DNA from: Aeromonas hydrophila subsp. hydrophila ATCC 7966
GTDB taxonomy: Bacteria > Pseudomonadota > Gammaproteobacteria > Enterobacterales > Aeromonadaceae
Assembly (NCBI RefSeq): GCF_000014805.1
Contig: NC_008570.1
Location: 1,989,001 to 2,053,000 of the forward strand
DNA length: 64,000 bases
Direction: 5' to 3'
In this document: positions 38,356-48,626 of the stretch, piece by piece
Numbering within the stretch: the first letter of the stretch is position 1
Layout: each line of letters opens with the position of its first letter
Position numbers and translations under genes: made by a program
The notes under the pieces: generated by a model
Database searches by the model: none
Seen by the model: the letters and a program-made list of their open reading frames with translations, nothing else
What the model was told of the DNA's origin: nothing

Positions 38356-39219
38356 ATGTCTGCCAAAATCATTGATGGAAAACAGGTTGCGCAAACGATT
38401 CGCAATCAGGTCGCAGCGCAAGTCCAACAGCGGTTGGCACAAGGAAAACGGGCGCCGGGCTTGGCGGTGATCCTGGTCGGGGTAGATCCTGCCTCGCAGG
38501 TCTATGTCGGCAGCAAGCGGCGCGCCTGCGAAGAGGTAGGCTTTATCTCCCGCTCTTACGATCTGGATGCGACGGCGAGCCAGGAAGAGTTGCTGGCACT
38601 GATCGATAAGCTGAATGAAGACGCAGACGTTGACGGTATTCTGGTGCAGCTCCCCTTGCCAGCTCACTGCGATACGACCCAGGTATTGGAGCGTATTCGC
38701 CCCGACAAGGATGTGGATGGTTTCCATCCCTACAACGTGGGTCGGCTGGCACAGCGTATCCCGGCACTGCGCCCTTGTACGCCCAAAGGCATCATGACGC
38801 TGATTGAAGCGACCGGTGTTAAAACGCATGGTCTGCATGCGGTAGTAGTCGGGGCATCCAACATCGTCGGTCGGCCGATGACGCTGGAGCTGCTGCTGGC
38901 AGGTTGTACTACCACCACCTGCCACCGTTTCACTCAGGATCTGGAAGATCAGGTTCGCCGTGCCGACCTGCTGGTGGTGGCGGTTGGCAAACCCAACTTC
39001 ATTCCGGGTGAGTGGATCAAACCGGGAGCACTGGTGATCGACGTGGGTATCAACCGGTTGGCGGACGGCTCTCTGGTCGGTGACGTTGAGTTTGAGACCG
39101 CGCGCAATCATGCCTCCTTCATCACGCCTGTACCGGGCGGGGTTGGCCCCATGACGGTTGCCAGTCTGATGGAAAATACCCTGAGCGCCTGTCAGGACTA
39201 TCACGACAACGCGCAATGA
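38356..39219 (+). CDS. folD: FolD, methylenetetrahydrofolate dehydrogenase/cyclohydrolase
   Basis: 287 residues, the usual length. It interconverts 5,10-methylene-, methenyl- and 10-formyl-tetrahydrofolate with NADP in the cytoplasm. The conserved signatures are [13 protein letters not shown] (with the catalytic Lys), [18 protein letters not shown] and the NADP-binding [13 protein letters not shown], and [10 protein letters not shown] closes the domain. It is transcribed away from the tRNA cluster and ends at a bidirectional terminator facing cspD. Confidence 0.98.
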   Translation: MSAKIIDGKQVAQTIRNQVAAQVQQRLAQGKRAPGLAVILVGVDPASQVYVGSKRRACEEVGFISRSYDLDATASQEELLALIDKLNEDADVDGILVQLPLPAHCDTTQVLERIRPDKDVDGFHPYNVGRLAQRIPALRPCTPKGIMTLIEATGVKTHGLHAVVVGASNIVGRPMTLELLLAGCTTTTCHRFTQDLEDQVRRADLLVVAVGKPNFIPGEWIKPGALVIDVGINRLADGSLVGDVEFETARNHASFITPVPGGVGPMTVASLMENTLSACQDYHDNAQ

Positions 39220-39271
39220 TTTCCTTGTAGTCTGCTCGGGGGAACGAACTTCTCCTGTAAATTGCAGCAAT

Positions 39272-39308
39272 AAAAAAACCGGCAACCTTGCGGCTTGCCG
39301 GTTTTTTT
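39272..39308. terminator. Bidirectional terminator between folD and cspD
   Basis: AAAAAAACCGGCAA and TTGCCGGTTTTTTT pair around CCTTGCGGC. The A- and T-tracts on both sides serve both convergent genes. Confidence 0.85.
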
Positions 39309-39326
39309 ATTTATCCAGTTCGACTC

Positions 39327-39545
39327 TTACATGTTCTGTGCTTCGTTTGGCACAATGACAGAGGCGTGATTGCCTTTCGGCCCCTGTTGCAGTTCAAAGT
39401 TGACTGCTTGACCTGCTTTCAGCGTCTTGTAGCCTTCCATTTGTATCGTGGAGTCGTGGGCGAAGATATCTTCACCACCTCCTTCCGGACAGATAAACCC
39501 AAATCCTTTTGCGTTGTTAAACCACTTGACTGTTCCGGTTGCCAT
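39327..39545 (-). CDS. cspD: Cold-shock-domain protein CspD
   Basis: 72 residues with RNP1 (KGFGFI) and RNP2 (DIFAHDS) motifs of the cold-shock fold. Its position, divergent from clpS-clpA, is that of E. coli cspD, a stationary-phase inhibitor of DNA replication that binds single-stranded nucleic acid. The start [17 protein letters not shown] is standard. Confidence 0.92.
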   Translation of the reverse strand: MATGTVKWFNNAKGFGFICPEGGGEDIFAHDSTIQMEGYKTLKAGQAVNFELQQGPKGNHASVIVPNEAQNM

Positions 39546-39684
39546 ACATCTACATCCTTTTATTGATTACCTTGAAGTCGTTGAGTAACCTGCGCCAGCC
39601 CTTTATAACTAGTAACATAGCCCATAGCAGACGGGCGCCGATTAGCAAGTAACCAATCTAGTCTAACTTTTGAGCGAGTCAAGG

Positions 39685-39698
39685 AGTTGTTAACAACT
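39685..39698. repeat. 14-bp palindrome in the cspD-clpS intergenic
   Basis: AGTTGTTAACAACT is perfectly self-complementary and lies 25 bp before the clpS -35 element. Possible operator; the protein is unknown. Confidence 0.4.
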
Positions 39699-39700
39699 GA

Positions 39701-39716
39701 TGTGATCTGGTTAACA
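39701..39716 (+). promoter_or_regulatory. CRP-like site upstream of clpS
   Basis: TGTGA-TCTGGT-TAACA matches TGTGA-N6-TCACA at 9 of 10 positions. It sits just upstream of the clpS -35 hexamer and could also affect divergent cspD. Confidence 0.35.
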
Positions 39717-39722
39717 AGTCTA

Positions 39723-39751
39723 TTGACAATCTTGTGTTAGGCGGTAGTAAT
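39723..39751 (+). promoter_or_regulatory. Probable clpS-clpA promoter
   Basis: A perfect TTGACA (39723-39728) with AGTAAT (39746-39751) at 17 bp. The clpS ATG is 23 bp further on. Confidence 0.5.
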
Positions 39752-39773
39752 CTAGAGGTACCAAAGCGCGATT

Positions 39774-40091
39774 ATGAGCAAGCAGAAAGAACTCTTTGCT
39801 AATGAAGAGATTGCAGAAGCAGAGAAAACCAAGCTGCAGCCGCCACCCATGTACAAGGTCGTCCTGAACAACGATGACTACACACCGATGGAGTTCGTGG
39901 TGGAGGTGCTGCAAAAGTTCTTTGGTATGGATTTGGACAAGGCCACTCAGGTGATGCTGAGCGTGCATTATAGTGGTAAGGGAGTCTGTGGCACGTTCAC
40001 CGCCGAGATTGCCGAAACCAAAGTGGTCCAGGTCAACACCTATGCACGTAACAACGAACATCCACTGCTGTGTACCATGGAAAAGGCTTGA
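39774..40091 (+). CDS. clpS: ClpS, N-degron adaptor
   Basis: 105 residues with the conserved [18 protein letters not shown], the [19 protein letters not shown] segment and a flexible N-terminal extension. ClpS recognises N-terminal Leu, Phe, Tyr and Trp and hands the substrate to ClpA. clpA follows after 59 bp, as in other gammaproteobacteria. Confidence 0.98.
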   Translation: MSKQKELFANEEIAEAEKTKLQPPPMYKVVLNNDDYTPMEFVVEVLQKFFGMDLDKATQVMLSVHYSGKGVCGTFTAEIAETKVVQVNTYARNNEHPLLCTMEKA

Positions 40092-40150
40092 ATCTGATGA
40101 CTTGATGGCGATGACGACACCACATTGTTGCTGTATTAGGGGAGGTGCCT

Positions 40151-42403
40151 ATGTTGAATAAAGATCTAGAAAAGACGCTGAACGAGGCTTTCAAACTGGC
40201 CCGTGACGAGCGCCACGAATTCATGACTGTCGAGCACCTGTTGTTAGCCCTGCTGGATAACAGCTCAGCCCATGAGGCGCTGAGTTCTTGTGGTGCTGAC
40301 GTGGAGCTGATGCGCAAAGAGATCAGCGCATTCATCAGTCAAACAACCCCGCTTATTCCCCGTGACGATGAAGATCGTGAAACCCAGCCCACACTGGGCT
40401 TCCAGCGGGTGCTGCAACGCGCCGTGTTCCATGTCCAATCATCGGGCAACACGGAAGTCAGTGGTGCCAACGTGCTGGTTGCCATTTTCAGCGAGCAGGA
40501 GTCCCAGGCCGCTTACTTCCTGAAAAAGGCCGAGATCAGCCGGCTGGACGTGGTCAACTTCCTCTCCCATGGCGTGCGCAAAGACAGCAAGCCGGACAAC
40601 AGCAGCAACAATGCCGAGTCCGACGACGATGTGTCTGCCGCCCAGATAGAAAGCTTTGCCACCAATCTCAATCAGCTGGTGCTGGAAGGGCGTATCGATC
40701 CGCTCATCGGGCGGGATCAGGAGCTCAATCGCACCATCCAGGTGCTCTGCCGCCGTCGCAAGAACAACCCCTTACTGGTTGGTGAAGCCGGGGTAGGCAA
40801 GACGGCTATCGCCGAAGGACTGGCTTATCGTATCGTCAAGGGCGATGTGCCCGAGGTGATTGCGGGCAGCACCATTTATTCCCTGGACATGGGCTCGCTG
40901 CTGGCGGGGACCAAGTATCGCGGTGATTTCGAGAAGCGCCTCAAGGTGCTGCTCAAGCAGATCGAGCGCCAGGAAGGGGCGATTCTGTTCATCGACGAGA
41001 TCCACACCATCATAGGGGCAGGGGCGGCCTCCGGTGGTCAGCTGGACGCGGCCAACCTTATCAAGCCGCTGCTCTCCAATGGTTTGCTGCGCTGTGTCGG
41101 CTCCACCACCTATCAGGAATATTCCCAGATCTTTGAGAAGGACCGTGCTCTGGCGCGTCGCTTCCAGAAGATCGATATCGTCGAGCCCAGTGTGGATGAC
41201 ACCACCCGCATCCTCATGGGTCTCAAGAGCCGCTATGAGGCTCACCACGGGGTGCGCTACACCGTCAAGGCCATCCGCGCCGCGGTGGAGCTCTCTGCCA
41301 AGTACATCAATGATCGCCATCTGCCTGACAAGGCGATCGACGTGATCGACGAAGCCGGTGCCGGACAACGGCTGCTGCCGGCGAGCAAGCGCAAGAAAGT
41401 GATCAATGTGCAGGAGATCGAAGCCATTGTGGCCAAGATTGCCCGCATCCCGGAGAAATCAGTCTCCTCTTCCGACAAGGAAGTGCTGAAGAATCTGGAG
41501 CGCAACCTCAAGATGGTGGTATTTGGTCAGGACAAGGCCATCGAGGTGCTGACCGATTCCATTCGCTTGTCACGCTCGGGCCTTGGTAATGAGCGTCGCC
41601 CGGTGGGTTGCTTCCTGTTTGCCGGCCCGACCGGGGTGGGCAAGACCGAGGTTACTCAGCAGTTGGGCAAGGCGCTCGGCGTCGAGGTGCTGCGTTTTGA
41701 CATGTCGGAGTACATGGAACGCCACACCGTCTCTCGCCTGATCGGGGCTCCTCCCGGCTATGTGGGCTTTGAGCAGGGTGGACTCCTGACCGACTCGGTA
41801 CTCAAGCATCCGCACTCAGTGGTGCTGCTGGACGAGATCGAAAAAGCGCACCCGGACGTGTTCAACCTGCTGCTGCAGGTGATGGACAACGGCACCCTGA
41901 CCGACAACAACGGGCGCAAGGCGGATTTTCGCAATGTGATCCTGGTGATGACCACCAACGCCGGCGTGCAGGAGACCCAGCGCAAATCCATCGGCTTCCA
42001 GCAACAGGATATGAGCCATGATGCCATGGCGGTGATCAACAAGACGTTCAGCCCGGAGTTTCGTAACCGGCTCGATCACACCATCTGGTTCAACCATCTG
42101 GATATGCAGGTGATACACCAGGTGGTCGACAAGTTCATCGTCGAGTTGCAGGTACAACTGGATGCCAAGGGCGTGTCTCTTGAAGTGTCCGAGGGTGTCC
42201 GCCACTGGTTGGCCGAGAAGGGATATGACAGGGCCATGGGAGCGAGACCCATGGGGCGGGTCATCCAGGAACACCTCAAGAAACCCCTTGCCAATGAGAT
42301 CCTGTTCGGATCCTTGGTCGATGGGGGGGGAGTGAAGGTTGAGTTGATAAATGACAGCCTCAGCTTTGACTATCAGGTCAATGTTGAAGCTGTTTCCCAC
42401 TAA
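40151..42403 (+). CDS. clpA: ClpA, ATP-dependent unfoldase of ClpAP
   Basis: 750 residues from the ATG at 40151 (GGGGAGG upstream), two codons inside the longest frame, matching the E. coli start MLNxxLE. A double Clp-N domain binds ClpS. The two AAA+ modules have Walker A GEAGVGKT and GPTGVGKT and Walker B ILFIDEIH and [12 protein letters not shown]. An IGF-type ClpP loop is likely present in the C-terminal module (the KSIGFQQQ context). ClpP is not in this window. Confidence 0.98.
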   Translation: MLNKDLEKTLNEAFKLARDERHEFMTVEHLLLALLDNSSAHEALSSCGADVELMRKEISAFISQTTPLIPRDDEDRETQPTLGFQRVLQRAVFHVQSSGNTEVSGANVLVAIFSEQESQAAYFLKKAEISRLDVVNFLSHGVRKDSKPDNSSNNAESDDDVSAAQIESFATNLNQLVLEGRIDPLIGRDQELNRTIQVLCRRRKNNPLLVGEAGVGKTAIAEGLAYRIVKGDVPEVIAGSTIYSLDMGSLLAGTKYRGDFEKRLKVLLKQIERQEGAILFIDEIHTIIGAGAASGGQLDAANLIKPLLSNGLLRCVGSTTYQEYSQIFEKDRALARRFQKIDIVEPSVDDTTRILMGLKSRYEAHHGVRYTVKAIRAAVELSAKYINDRHLPDKAIDVIDEAGAGQRLLPASKRKKVINVQEIEAIVAKIARIPEKSVSSSDKEVLKNLERNLKMVVFGQDKAIEVLTDSIRLSRSGLGNERRPVGCFLFAGPTGVGKTEVTQQLGKALGVEVLRFDMSEYMERHTVSRLIGAPPGYVGFEQGGLLTDSVLKHPHSVVLLDEIEKAHPDVFNLLLQVMDNGTLTDNNGRKADFRNVILVMTTNAGVQETQRKSIGFQQQDMSHDAMAVINKTFSPEFRNRLDHTIWFNHLDMQVIHQVVDKFIVELQVQLDAKGVSLEVSEGVRHWLAEKGYDRAMGARPMGRVIQEHLKKPLANEILFGSLVDGGGVKVELINDSLSFDYQVNVEAVSH

Positions 42404-42425
42404 GCTTAACGCTGTTGGAAAACCA

Positions 42426-42458
42426 CAAAAAACCCCAACCGGAAGGTTGGGGTTTTTT
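42426..42458. terminator. Terminator between clpA and infA
   Basis: AAAAAACCCCAACC and GGTTGGGGTTTTTT with a GGAA loop. Suitable for both convergent transcripts. Confidence 0.9.
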
Positions 42459-42472
42459 GCTGAATTCCTGGC

Positions 42473-42758
<286 letters not shown>

Positions 42759-42760
42759 GT

Positions 42761-43477
42761 TTACTCGGGCTTGCTGTCGATATTTTTCCATTCACCCTGT
42801 ATCAACCGTTCATGGGGCAGATACTGCCGCTTGTAATTCATCTTGCGGCACTCCTCCACCAGATAGCCCAGATATAGCCAGCTGCGACCGGTTCTTCTGG
42901 CCAGTTCCAACTGGCTCAGAATGGCGAAGGTACCGAGGGAACGATCGGCATGGGCCGGGTCGAAAAAGGTGTACATGGCGCTGAGGGAGTGGGGCAGCAG
43001 ATCCGTGGTAGCGACCCCGATCAGCCGGTTATCCTTGCGCATTTCCAGATAGAGGGGCGGCATCCAGTCACAGTGCAGGAAGCCCTTGTACTGGGTACGG
43101 CTGGGGGGATACATGCTGCCGTCATGATGGCGTTCGCGAATGTAGCGTTCATAGAGCTGGTAGTACTCTGGCTTGTCGTCGTAGCTGAGTACCAGTTCGA
43201 TATCCTGATTGAGCTGGCGGATCCGCTTCTGGCTGCGGCTCGGCACGAAGCGCTCGCTGTGGATGCGTAGAGACTGGCAGGCATTGCAGGCCGGGCAGTG
43301 GGGACGATAGATGTCGTTGCCGCTGCGCCGAAAGCCAGCCGTCAGCAGGCGTTCGTAGCCGCTGGCATTGAGCAGGCTGTGATCCATCAACACCAGCAAT
43401 TGCTCCTGCTCATGACCCAGATAGCTGCATTGGTGCTTCGGGGTCAGCCCTACCTTGAGGATCACTTCTTCGGTCAT
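42761..43477 (-). CDS. bpt: Bpt, aspartate/glutamate leucyl-tRNA-protein transferase
   Basis: 238 residues from the ATG at 43477, which overlaps the aat stop by 4 bp (ATGA) and gives the family start. It is an ATE-type transferase with the N-terminal Cys cluster CPACNACQSLRI, the YxxYIRERH motif and CxxMNYKxxxxPxE-like end (ECRKMNYKRQYLPHERL). It adds Leu to N-terminal Asp or Glu, turning them into primary degrons for ClpS. E. coli lacks it; Vibrio has it. Confidence 0.93.
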   Translation of the reverse strand: MTEEVILKVGLTPKHQCSYLGHEQEQLLVLMDHSLLNASGYERLLTAGFRRSGNDIYRPHCPACNACQSLRIHSERFVPSRSQKRIRQLNQDIELVLSYDDKPEYYQLYERYIRERHHDGSMYPPSRTQYKGFLHCDWMPPLYLEMRKDNRLIGVATTDLLPHSLSAMYTFFDPAHADRSLGTFAILSQLELARRTGRSWLYLGYLVEECRKMNYKRQYLPHERLIQGEWKNIDSKPE

Positions 43478-44181
43478 AACAGAATGCTCCCCGTTTGCCA
43501 GCAATTGGCCGCCAGCGGTTGTCGGCTCAGTTGTGCCAGCGTCGTCAAAAATTGGCGTCTCGGCCACTCTTCTATTCCCAGGGTGGCCAAAAAATCGTTC
43601 TGCATCTGGCAATCGATCAAGGCGCCATCATGGCGGGCGAAGTGCTGGCAGAGGGCCACCATGGCCAGTTTGGCGCCGTTGTCGATACGGCTGAACATGG
43701 ACTCGCCGCAGAACACCCGGCCGAGGGAGAGACCATAGAGGCCGGCTTGCAACTGACCCTCCTGCCAGATCTCGATGGAGTGGGCATGGCCAAGGCGGTG
43801 CAACTGTCGATAGGCGTCGATCATGGGTGTGCTAATCCAGGTTCCACTGGCACTGCGACGGGGCGCGGCGCAGGCCGCTATAACCTCATTAAAGGCGCGA
43901 TCGATGGAAATATCGAATGAGGTACCACGGATAAATTTGCGCAGGGTGCGACCGATGTGCAGCTGTTCCGGCCGGATGACGCCTCTGGGATCCGGTGACC
44001 ACCACAGCAGCGGCTGGTGGGGTTCATTCCACGGGAAGATCCCCTTGTGGTAAGCTGCCAGCAGACGGGCCGGGGAGAGATCCCCGCCGATCGCCAGCAG
44101 GCCGTTGGGTTCCTCCAGGGCATGCTCGGGGTCGGGAAACCAGCACAGCTCATCATCCAATTGGGTAAGATAGCGAGACAT
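43474..44181 (-). CDS. aat: Aat, leucyl/phenylalanyl-tRNA-protein transferase
   Basis: 235 residues from the ATG at 44181. The signature EPNGLLAIGGDLSPARLLAAY, GIFPW, and the catalytic-core stretches YGLSLGRVFCGESMFSR and DCQMQNDFLATLG are present. It attaches Leu or Phe to N-terminal Lys/Arg. It is coupled to bpt by a 4-bp overlap. Next to clpS-clpA it completes the N-degron pathway. Confidence 0.97.
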   Translation of the reverse strand: MSRYLTQLDDELCWFPDPEHALEEPNGLLAIGGDLSPARLLAAYHKGIFPWNEPHQPLLWWSPDPRGVIRPEQLHIGRTLRKFIRGTSFDISIDRAFNEVIAACAAPRRSASGTWISTPMIDAYRQLHRLGHAHSIEIWQEGQLQAGLYGLSLGRVFCGESMFSRIDNGAKLAMVALCQHFARHDGALIDCQMQNDFLATLGIEEWPRRQFLTTLAQLSRQPLAANCWQTGSILL

Positions 44182-44200
44182 AAGGTAACGAGGTTCATAG

Positions 44201-44671
44201 ATGAAGGCCATTATCCTGATAGTATCCAGCTTGTTTTGCTTTGTCACTGCGCCCGCCTGGGCGCAGGTCTACGAGCGCAATACGGCAAGACCCGTGAATC
44301 AGGTGGTGTTTGGCCAGGTCGAGACGGTGCGCAACATCACCCAGCGCCAAATTCTGGAATCAGAACACTCCGGCTGGAAAACATTGGGCGGCGCCGTCCT
44401 GGGGGGGCTGCTTGGTAACCAGTTTGGTGGCGGTCATGGTCGTGAAATTGCTACTGCGGTCGGTGCATTGGCGGGGGCGGCCGCGGCGCAGCAGTATCAA
44501 TCGGGCGGCACTGTGGTGGAGAACAAGCTGGTGGAGCTGCTTATCCGCAACGAACAAAACGGGCTGGTCAACGTTATTCAGGATTACGATCCGGCCATGG
44601 TGTTCATGAACGGCGACAAGGTGCGCATCCTCTATTTCGACGATGGCGTGCGGGTCGACAAGACCTATTGA
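44201..44671 (+). CDS. Glycine-zipper outer-membrane protein (SlyB/17-kDa antigen-like)
   Basis: 156 residues with a signal peptide (KAIILIVSSLFCFVTAPAWA) and a glycine-zipper 2TM segment (LGGAVLGGLLGNQFGGGHGR, AVGALAGAAAAQQYQ, about 63-105). A small beta-rich end follows. There is no lipobox at the cleavage site. Similar proteins sit in the outer membrane or periplasm and are often stress-related; the exact role is unknown. It is divergent from aat, 19 bp apart. Confidence 0.85.
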   Translation: MKAIILIVSSLFCFVTAPAWAQVYERNTARPVNQVVFGQVETVRNITQRQILESEHSGWKTLGGAVLGGLLGNQFGGGHGREIATAVGALAGAAAAQQYQSGGTVVENKLVELLIRNEQNGLVNVIQDYDPAMVFMNGDKVRILYFDDGVRVDKTY

Positions 44672-44781
44672 AGCTGGCGCTGGCTCAAGCGGTCATCAAG
44701 GGGGGAGAAGTGACCCGACACGCTGCCGGCTGGGCAAGCTGTCGGGCGGGTACTACACGGAGAACATCTGGCGAGGTAACG

Positions 44782-46029
44782 TCAGGCCGATGAGTCCTGC
44801 GACACTATCTTGTCACGGCCGGTGTTCTTTGCCTGATAGAGCAGGCGATCCGCCTCGCTCAGTGCCTCGTCCATGGAACCGCGCCCGACCTTGATCACCC
44901 CGAAACTGGCGCGAACAAACAGCGGCGTCTCTCTGGACAGGGGTTGCTGGCGCATCTGCTGGCGCAGCCCCTCCAGCCGTTTGAGCAGCACCGGCACGGT
45001 GCAGTGGGGCACCATCAGGGCAAACTCCTCGCCACCGAAGCGGGCGATCATGGCATCGGGGAAGAACTGGGTGAGCAGCCGGGTGAGGTGGCAGAGCAAC
45101 TGATCGCCGATGGCATGGCCCCAGTGATCGTTGACTTGCTTGAAGTGATCCACATCGAGCACGCACAGTGCAAGGGGCGTCTCCTGACGCTGGTGTTCCT
45201 CGAACCATTTCTGTCCTTCATTGAACCAGTAGCGCCGGTTGTAGAGCCCGGTCAGGTAGTCGCGATTGGCCGACTCCTGGATGCTGTTGAATTGCTCCAG
45301 CGCTTCCAGGTTATGGCTGACCCGGCATTGCAGCTCTTCCGGTTCGAACGGCTGGTTGAGGAAGTCGTTGGCACCCTGCTTGAGGTAGCGGGCGGAGAGG
45401 CCGCGCTTGTCCGACACCGAGATGCCGATGATGGCGAGCTGCTGCTTGCTGTAACGCTCGCGCAGCATGCGCACCAGGCTGATCCCGTCAATTTCTGGCA
45501 TGTAGTAGTCGACCAGCACCAGCCGAATGGCCGGGTTCTGTTCGAGCTGGGCCAGGGCTTCGCGGGCGTGGCTCGCCTCATGCACCTGCAGCAGCTGCTT
45601 GCGCAACTGGGCCATGGTGCGGTGGCGGGAGGTGCGTGAATCATCGACCACCAGCACTTCGATGCGCTGGTTGAGGTAGAGGCGATGAACCAGGCTGACG
45701 GCGTATTGCAGGGAGTGGCGTGAATCCTTCATCACATAGTCCAGCACCCCAGCTTCCAGCCAGGCTGCGCGCTTCTCCTCGCTGATATCGGCAGTGAGGA
45801 TCACCACCGGCAAGCCCCGCTCCAGCAACACCTTGACCGCTTCCCCGCTGGGGGCATCCGGCAGGGTCAGATCCACCAGTGCCACCACGTACTCTTCTCC
45901 CCGACAGTGGCGGGCACCCTCCAGGGTGTCGAATGCATCGATCTCCAGCCCGGTTTGCTGGGCAATGGCCTGGATCAGCATCCGTCGAATGGTCAGACTG
46001 TCCTCGACTATCAATATTTTCTGTTTCAT
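44782..46029 (-). CDS. PleD-like diguanylate cyclase (REC-REC-GGDEF)
   Basis: 415 residues. The first receiver (about 1-118) keeps the phospho-acceptor Asp (VALVDLTLPD) and the Lys of MKDS. The second (about 124-240) keeps Asp (LVDYYMPE) but has FLNQPF where the conserved Lys (FLxKPF) is expected. The GGDEF domain (about 255-410) has GGEEF in ARFGGEEFALM and DVDHFKQVNDHWGH, so it should make cyclic di-GMP. The RxxD inhibitory site seven residues before is not conserved (F and A at the Arg and Asp positions). No partner kinase is adjacent. Confidence 0.93.
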   Translation of the reverse strand: MKQKILIVEDSLTIRRMLIQAIAQQTGLEIDAFDTLEGARHCRGEEYVVALVDLTLPDAPSGEAVKVLLERGLPVVILTADISEEKRAAWLEAGVLDYVMKDSRHSLQYAVSLVHRLYLNQRIEVLVVDDSRTSRHRTMAQLRKQLLQVHEASHAREALAQLEQNPAIRLVLVDYYMPEIDGISLVRMLRERYSKQQLAIIGISVSDKRGLSARYLKQGANDFLNQPFEPEELQCRVSHNLEALEQFNSIQESANRDYLTGLYNRRYWFNEGQKWFEEHQRQETPLALCVLDVDHFKQVNDHWGHAIGDQLLCHLTRLLTQFFPDAMIARFGGEEFALMVPHCTVPVLLKRLEGLRQQMRQQPLSRETPLFVRASFGVIKVGRGSMDEALSEADRLLYQAKNTGRDKIVSQDSSA

Positions 46030-46045
46030 CCGGCTCCTTAAAGTA

Positions 46046-46073
46046 AAAAGGCATGCCTCGCGGCATGCCTTTT
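46046..46073 (-). terminator. Terminator after trxB
   Basis: On the minus strand AAAAGGCATGCC and GGCATGCCTTTT enclose GCGA. It lies between the trxB stop and the diguanylate cyclase start. Confidence 0.8.
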
Positions 46074-46086
46074 ATATCCCTTGTGC

Positions 46087-47553
<1,467 letters not shown>

Positions 47554-47784
47554 TTATGTTTTGAGTCTGATGGATACGTCGGCCGCGGTGAAAATTGCTG
47601 CAATGCAGGACAAAATAGCGGCAGTGGCAGCGCGATAATCTGCACCACCTGAATCAATGCCGCTTCCTGCGCCGCTTTGGGCGAAAACAGTATGGTTTCG
47701 TGCTGTCAGTTCACGTACACTGGCCACAGCCATGCCTACGCGGTATTCATGGTTTTTTATTTCTTTAGGTACACCGATAATCAT
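47554..47784 (-). pseudogene. ald: Truncated alanine dehydrogenase (ald) remnant
   Basis: The minus-strand frame starts MIIGVPKEIKNHEYRVGMAV then ASVRELTARNHTVFAQSGAG, which is the N-terminus of alanine dehydrogenase. It stops after 76 residues (FTAADVSIRLKT), where the full enzyme has about 370. Ald oxidatively deaminates L-alanine with NAD; nothing of the catalytic and NAD domains remains. The gene lies divergent to lrp, its usual regulator. Confidence 0.8.
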
Positions 47785-47860
47785 GCTATCCCTCGACTAT
47801 CGATTGGTGGTTTATGTTGCAAGCTAGTTTGGCAACATTTGCGCCTTGCATATTCAGGTA

Positions 47861-47889
47861 TTGACAGGATTTGTGACCATAATTATAAA
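47861..47889 (+). promoter_or_regulatory. lrp promoter
   Basis: Consensus TTGACA (47861-47866) and TATAAA (47884-47889) with a 17-bp spacer. The start point near 47896 leaves a leader of about 38 nt. The AT-rich flank toward ald is a plausible Lrp-binding region. Confidence 0.75.
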
Positions 47890-47933
47890 ATGACTGGTGA
47901 TTCTTACCAAAAAATAGCCAAAGGATGGAATAA

Positions 47934-48425
47934 ATGATGGAAGCTAAGAGTCGGCTAAAGGATTTGGACAGGATTGACCGCAACATTCTGAATGAGCTGC
48001 AAAAGGATGGCAGAATTTCGAACGTTGAGTTGTCCAAACGAGTTGGCCTGAGTCCTACACCGTGTCTGGAACGGGTTCGTCGCCTCGAGCGACAAGGGTA
48101 TATCGAAGAGTATGCCGCCATTCTGAACCCTCATTATCTGGACGCGTCTCTGCTGGTATTCGTGGAAATTACCCTCAATCGCGGTGCCCCCGATGTGTTT
48201 GAGCAGTTCAACAAGGCTGTTCAGGTGCTCGAGGAGATCCAGGAGTGCCATCTGGTCTCCGGCGATTTCGACTATCTGCTCAAGACCCGAGTCAGCGACA
48301 TGTCGGCCTATCGCCGTCTGCTGGGGGAAACCCTGCTGCGTCTGCCCGGTGTCAACGACACTCGCACCTATGTGGTGATGGAAGAGGTCAAACAGAGCAG
48401 TCGTCTGGTGATCAGCACCCGTTGA
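47934..48425 (+). CDS. lrp: Leucine-responsive regulatory protein
   Basis: 163 residues nearly superimposable on E. coli Lrp. It has the helix-turn-helix domain (DRIDRNILNELQKDGRISNV, ELSKRVGLSPTPCLERVRRL) and the RAM/AsnC effector domain (LLVFVEITLNRGAPDVFEQF, CHLVSGDFDYLLKTRV). It is a global feast/famine regulator. A second ATG directly follows the first, so the start could be one codon later. AAGGAT precedes. Confidence 0.98.
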   Translation: MMEAKSRLKDLDRIDRNILNELQKDGRISNVELSKRVGLSPTPCLERVRRLERQGYIEEYAAILNPHYLDASLLVFVEITLNRGAPDVFEQFNKAVQVLEEIQECHLVSGDFDYLLKTRVSDMSAYRRLLGETLLRLPGVNDTRTYVVMEEVKQSSRLVISTR

Positions 48426-48475
48426 GTCGGGTTATGCTGTGGCTTGCCAGCCTTGCGACAAGTCACGACATTCAG

Positions 48476-48506
48476 AAACGAGCGGCCGGTCCGCTCGTTT
48501 CTTCTT
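48476..48506 (+). terminator. Terminator after lrp
   Basis: AAACGAGCGG and CCGCTCGTTT with a 5-nt loop, followed by CTTCTTA. Confidence 0.8.
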
Positions 48507-48626
48507 ATCGAGTCGGTTGTGAATATGGCCGCCACGCCAGGCACTGGCTGACAACCGGTGGGCTTTTCAGGGATACTAGGCCCCCTTATCCCCCTGCATT
48601 ACATGTTTTCAGAAAGGAGCCGGAGT

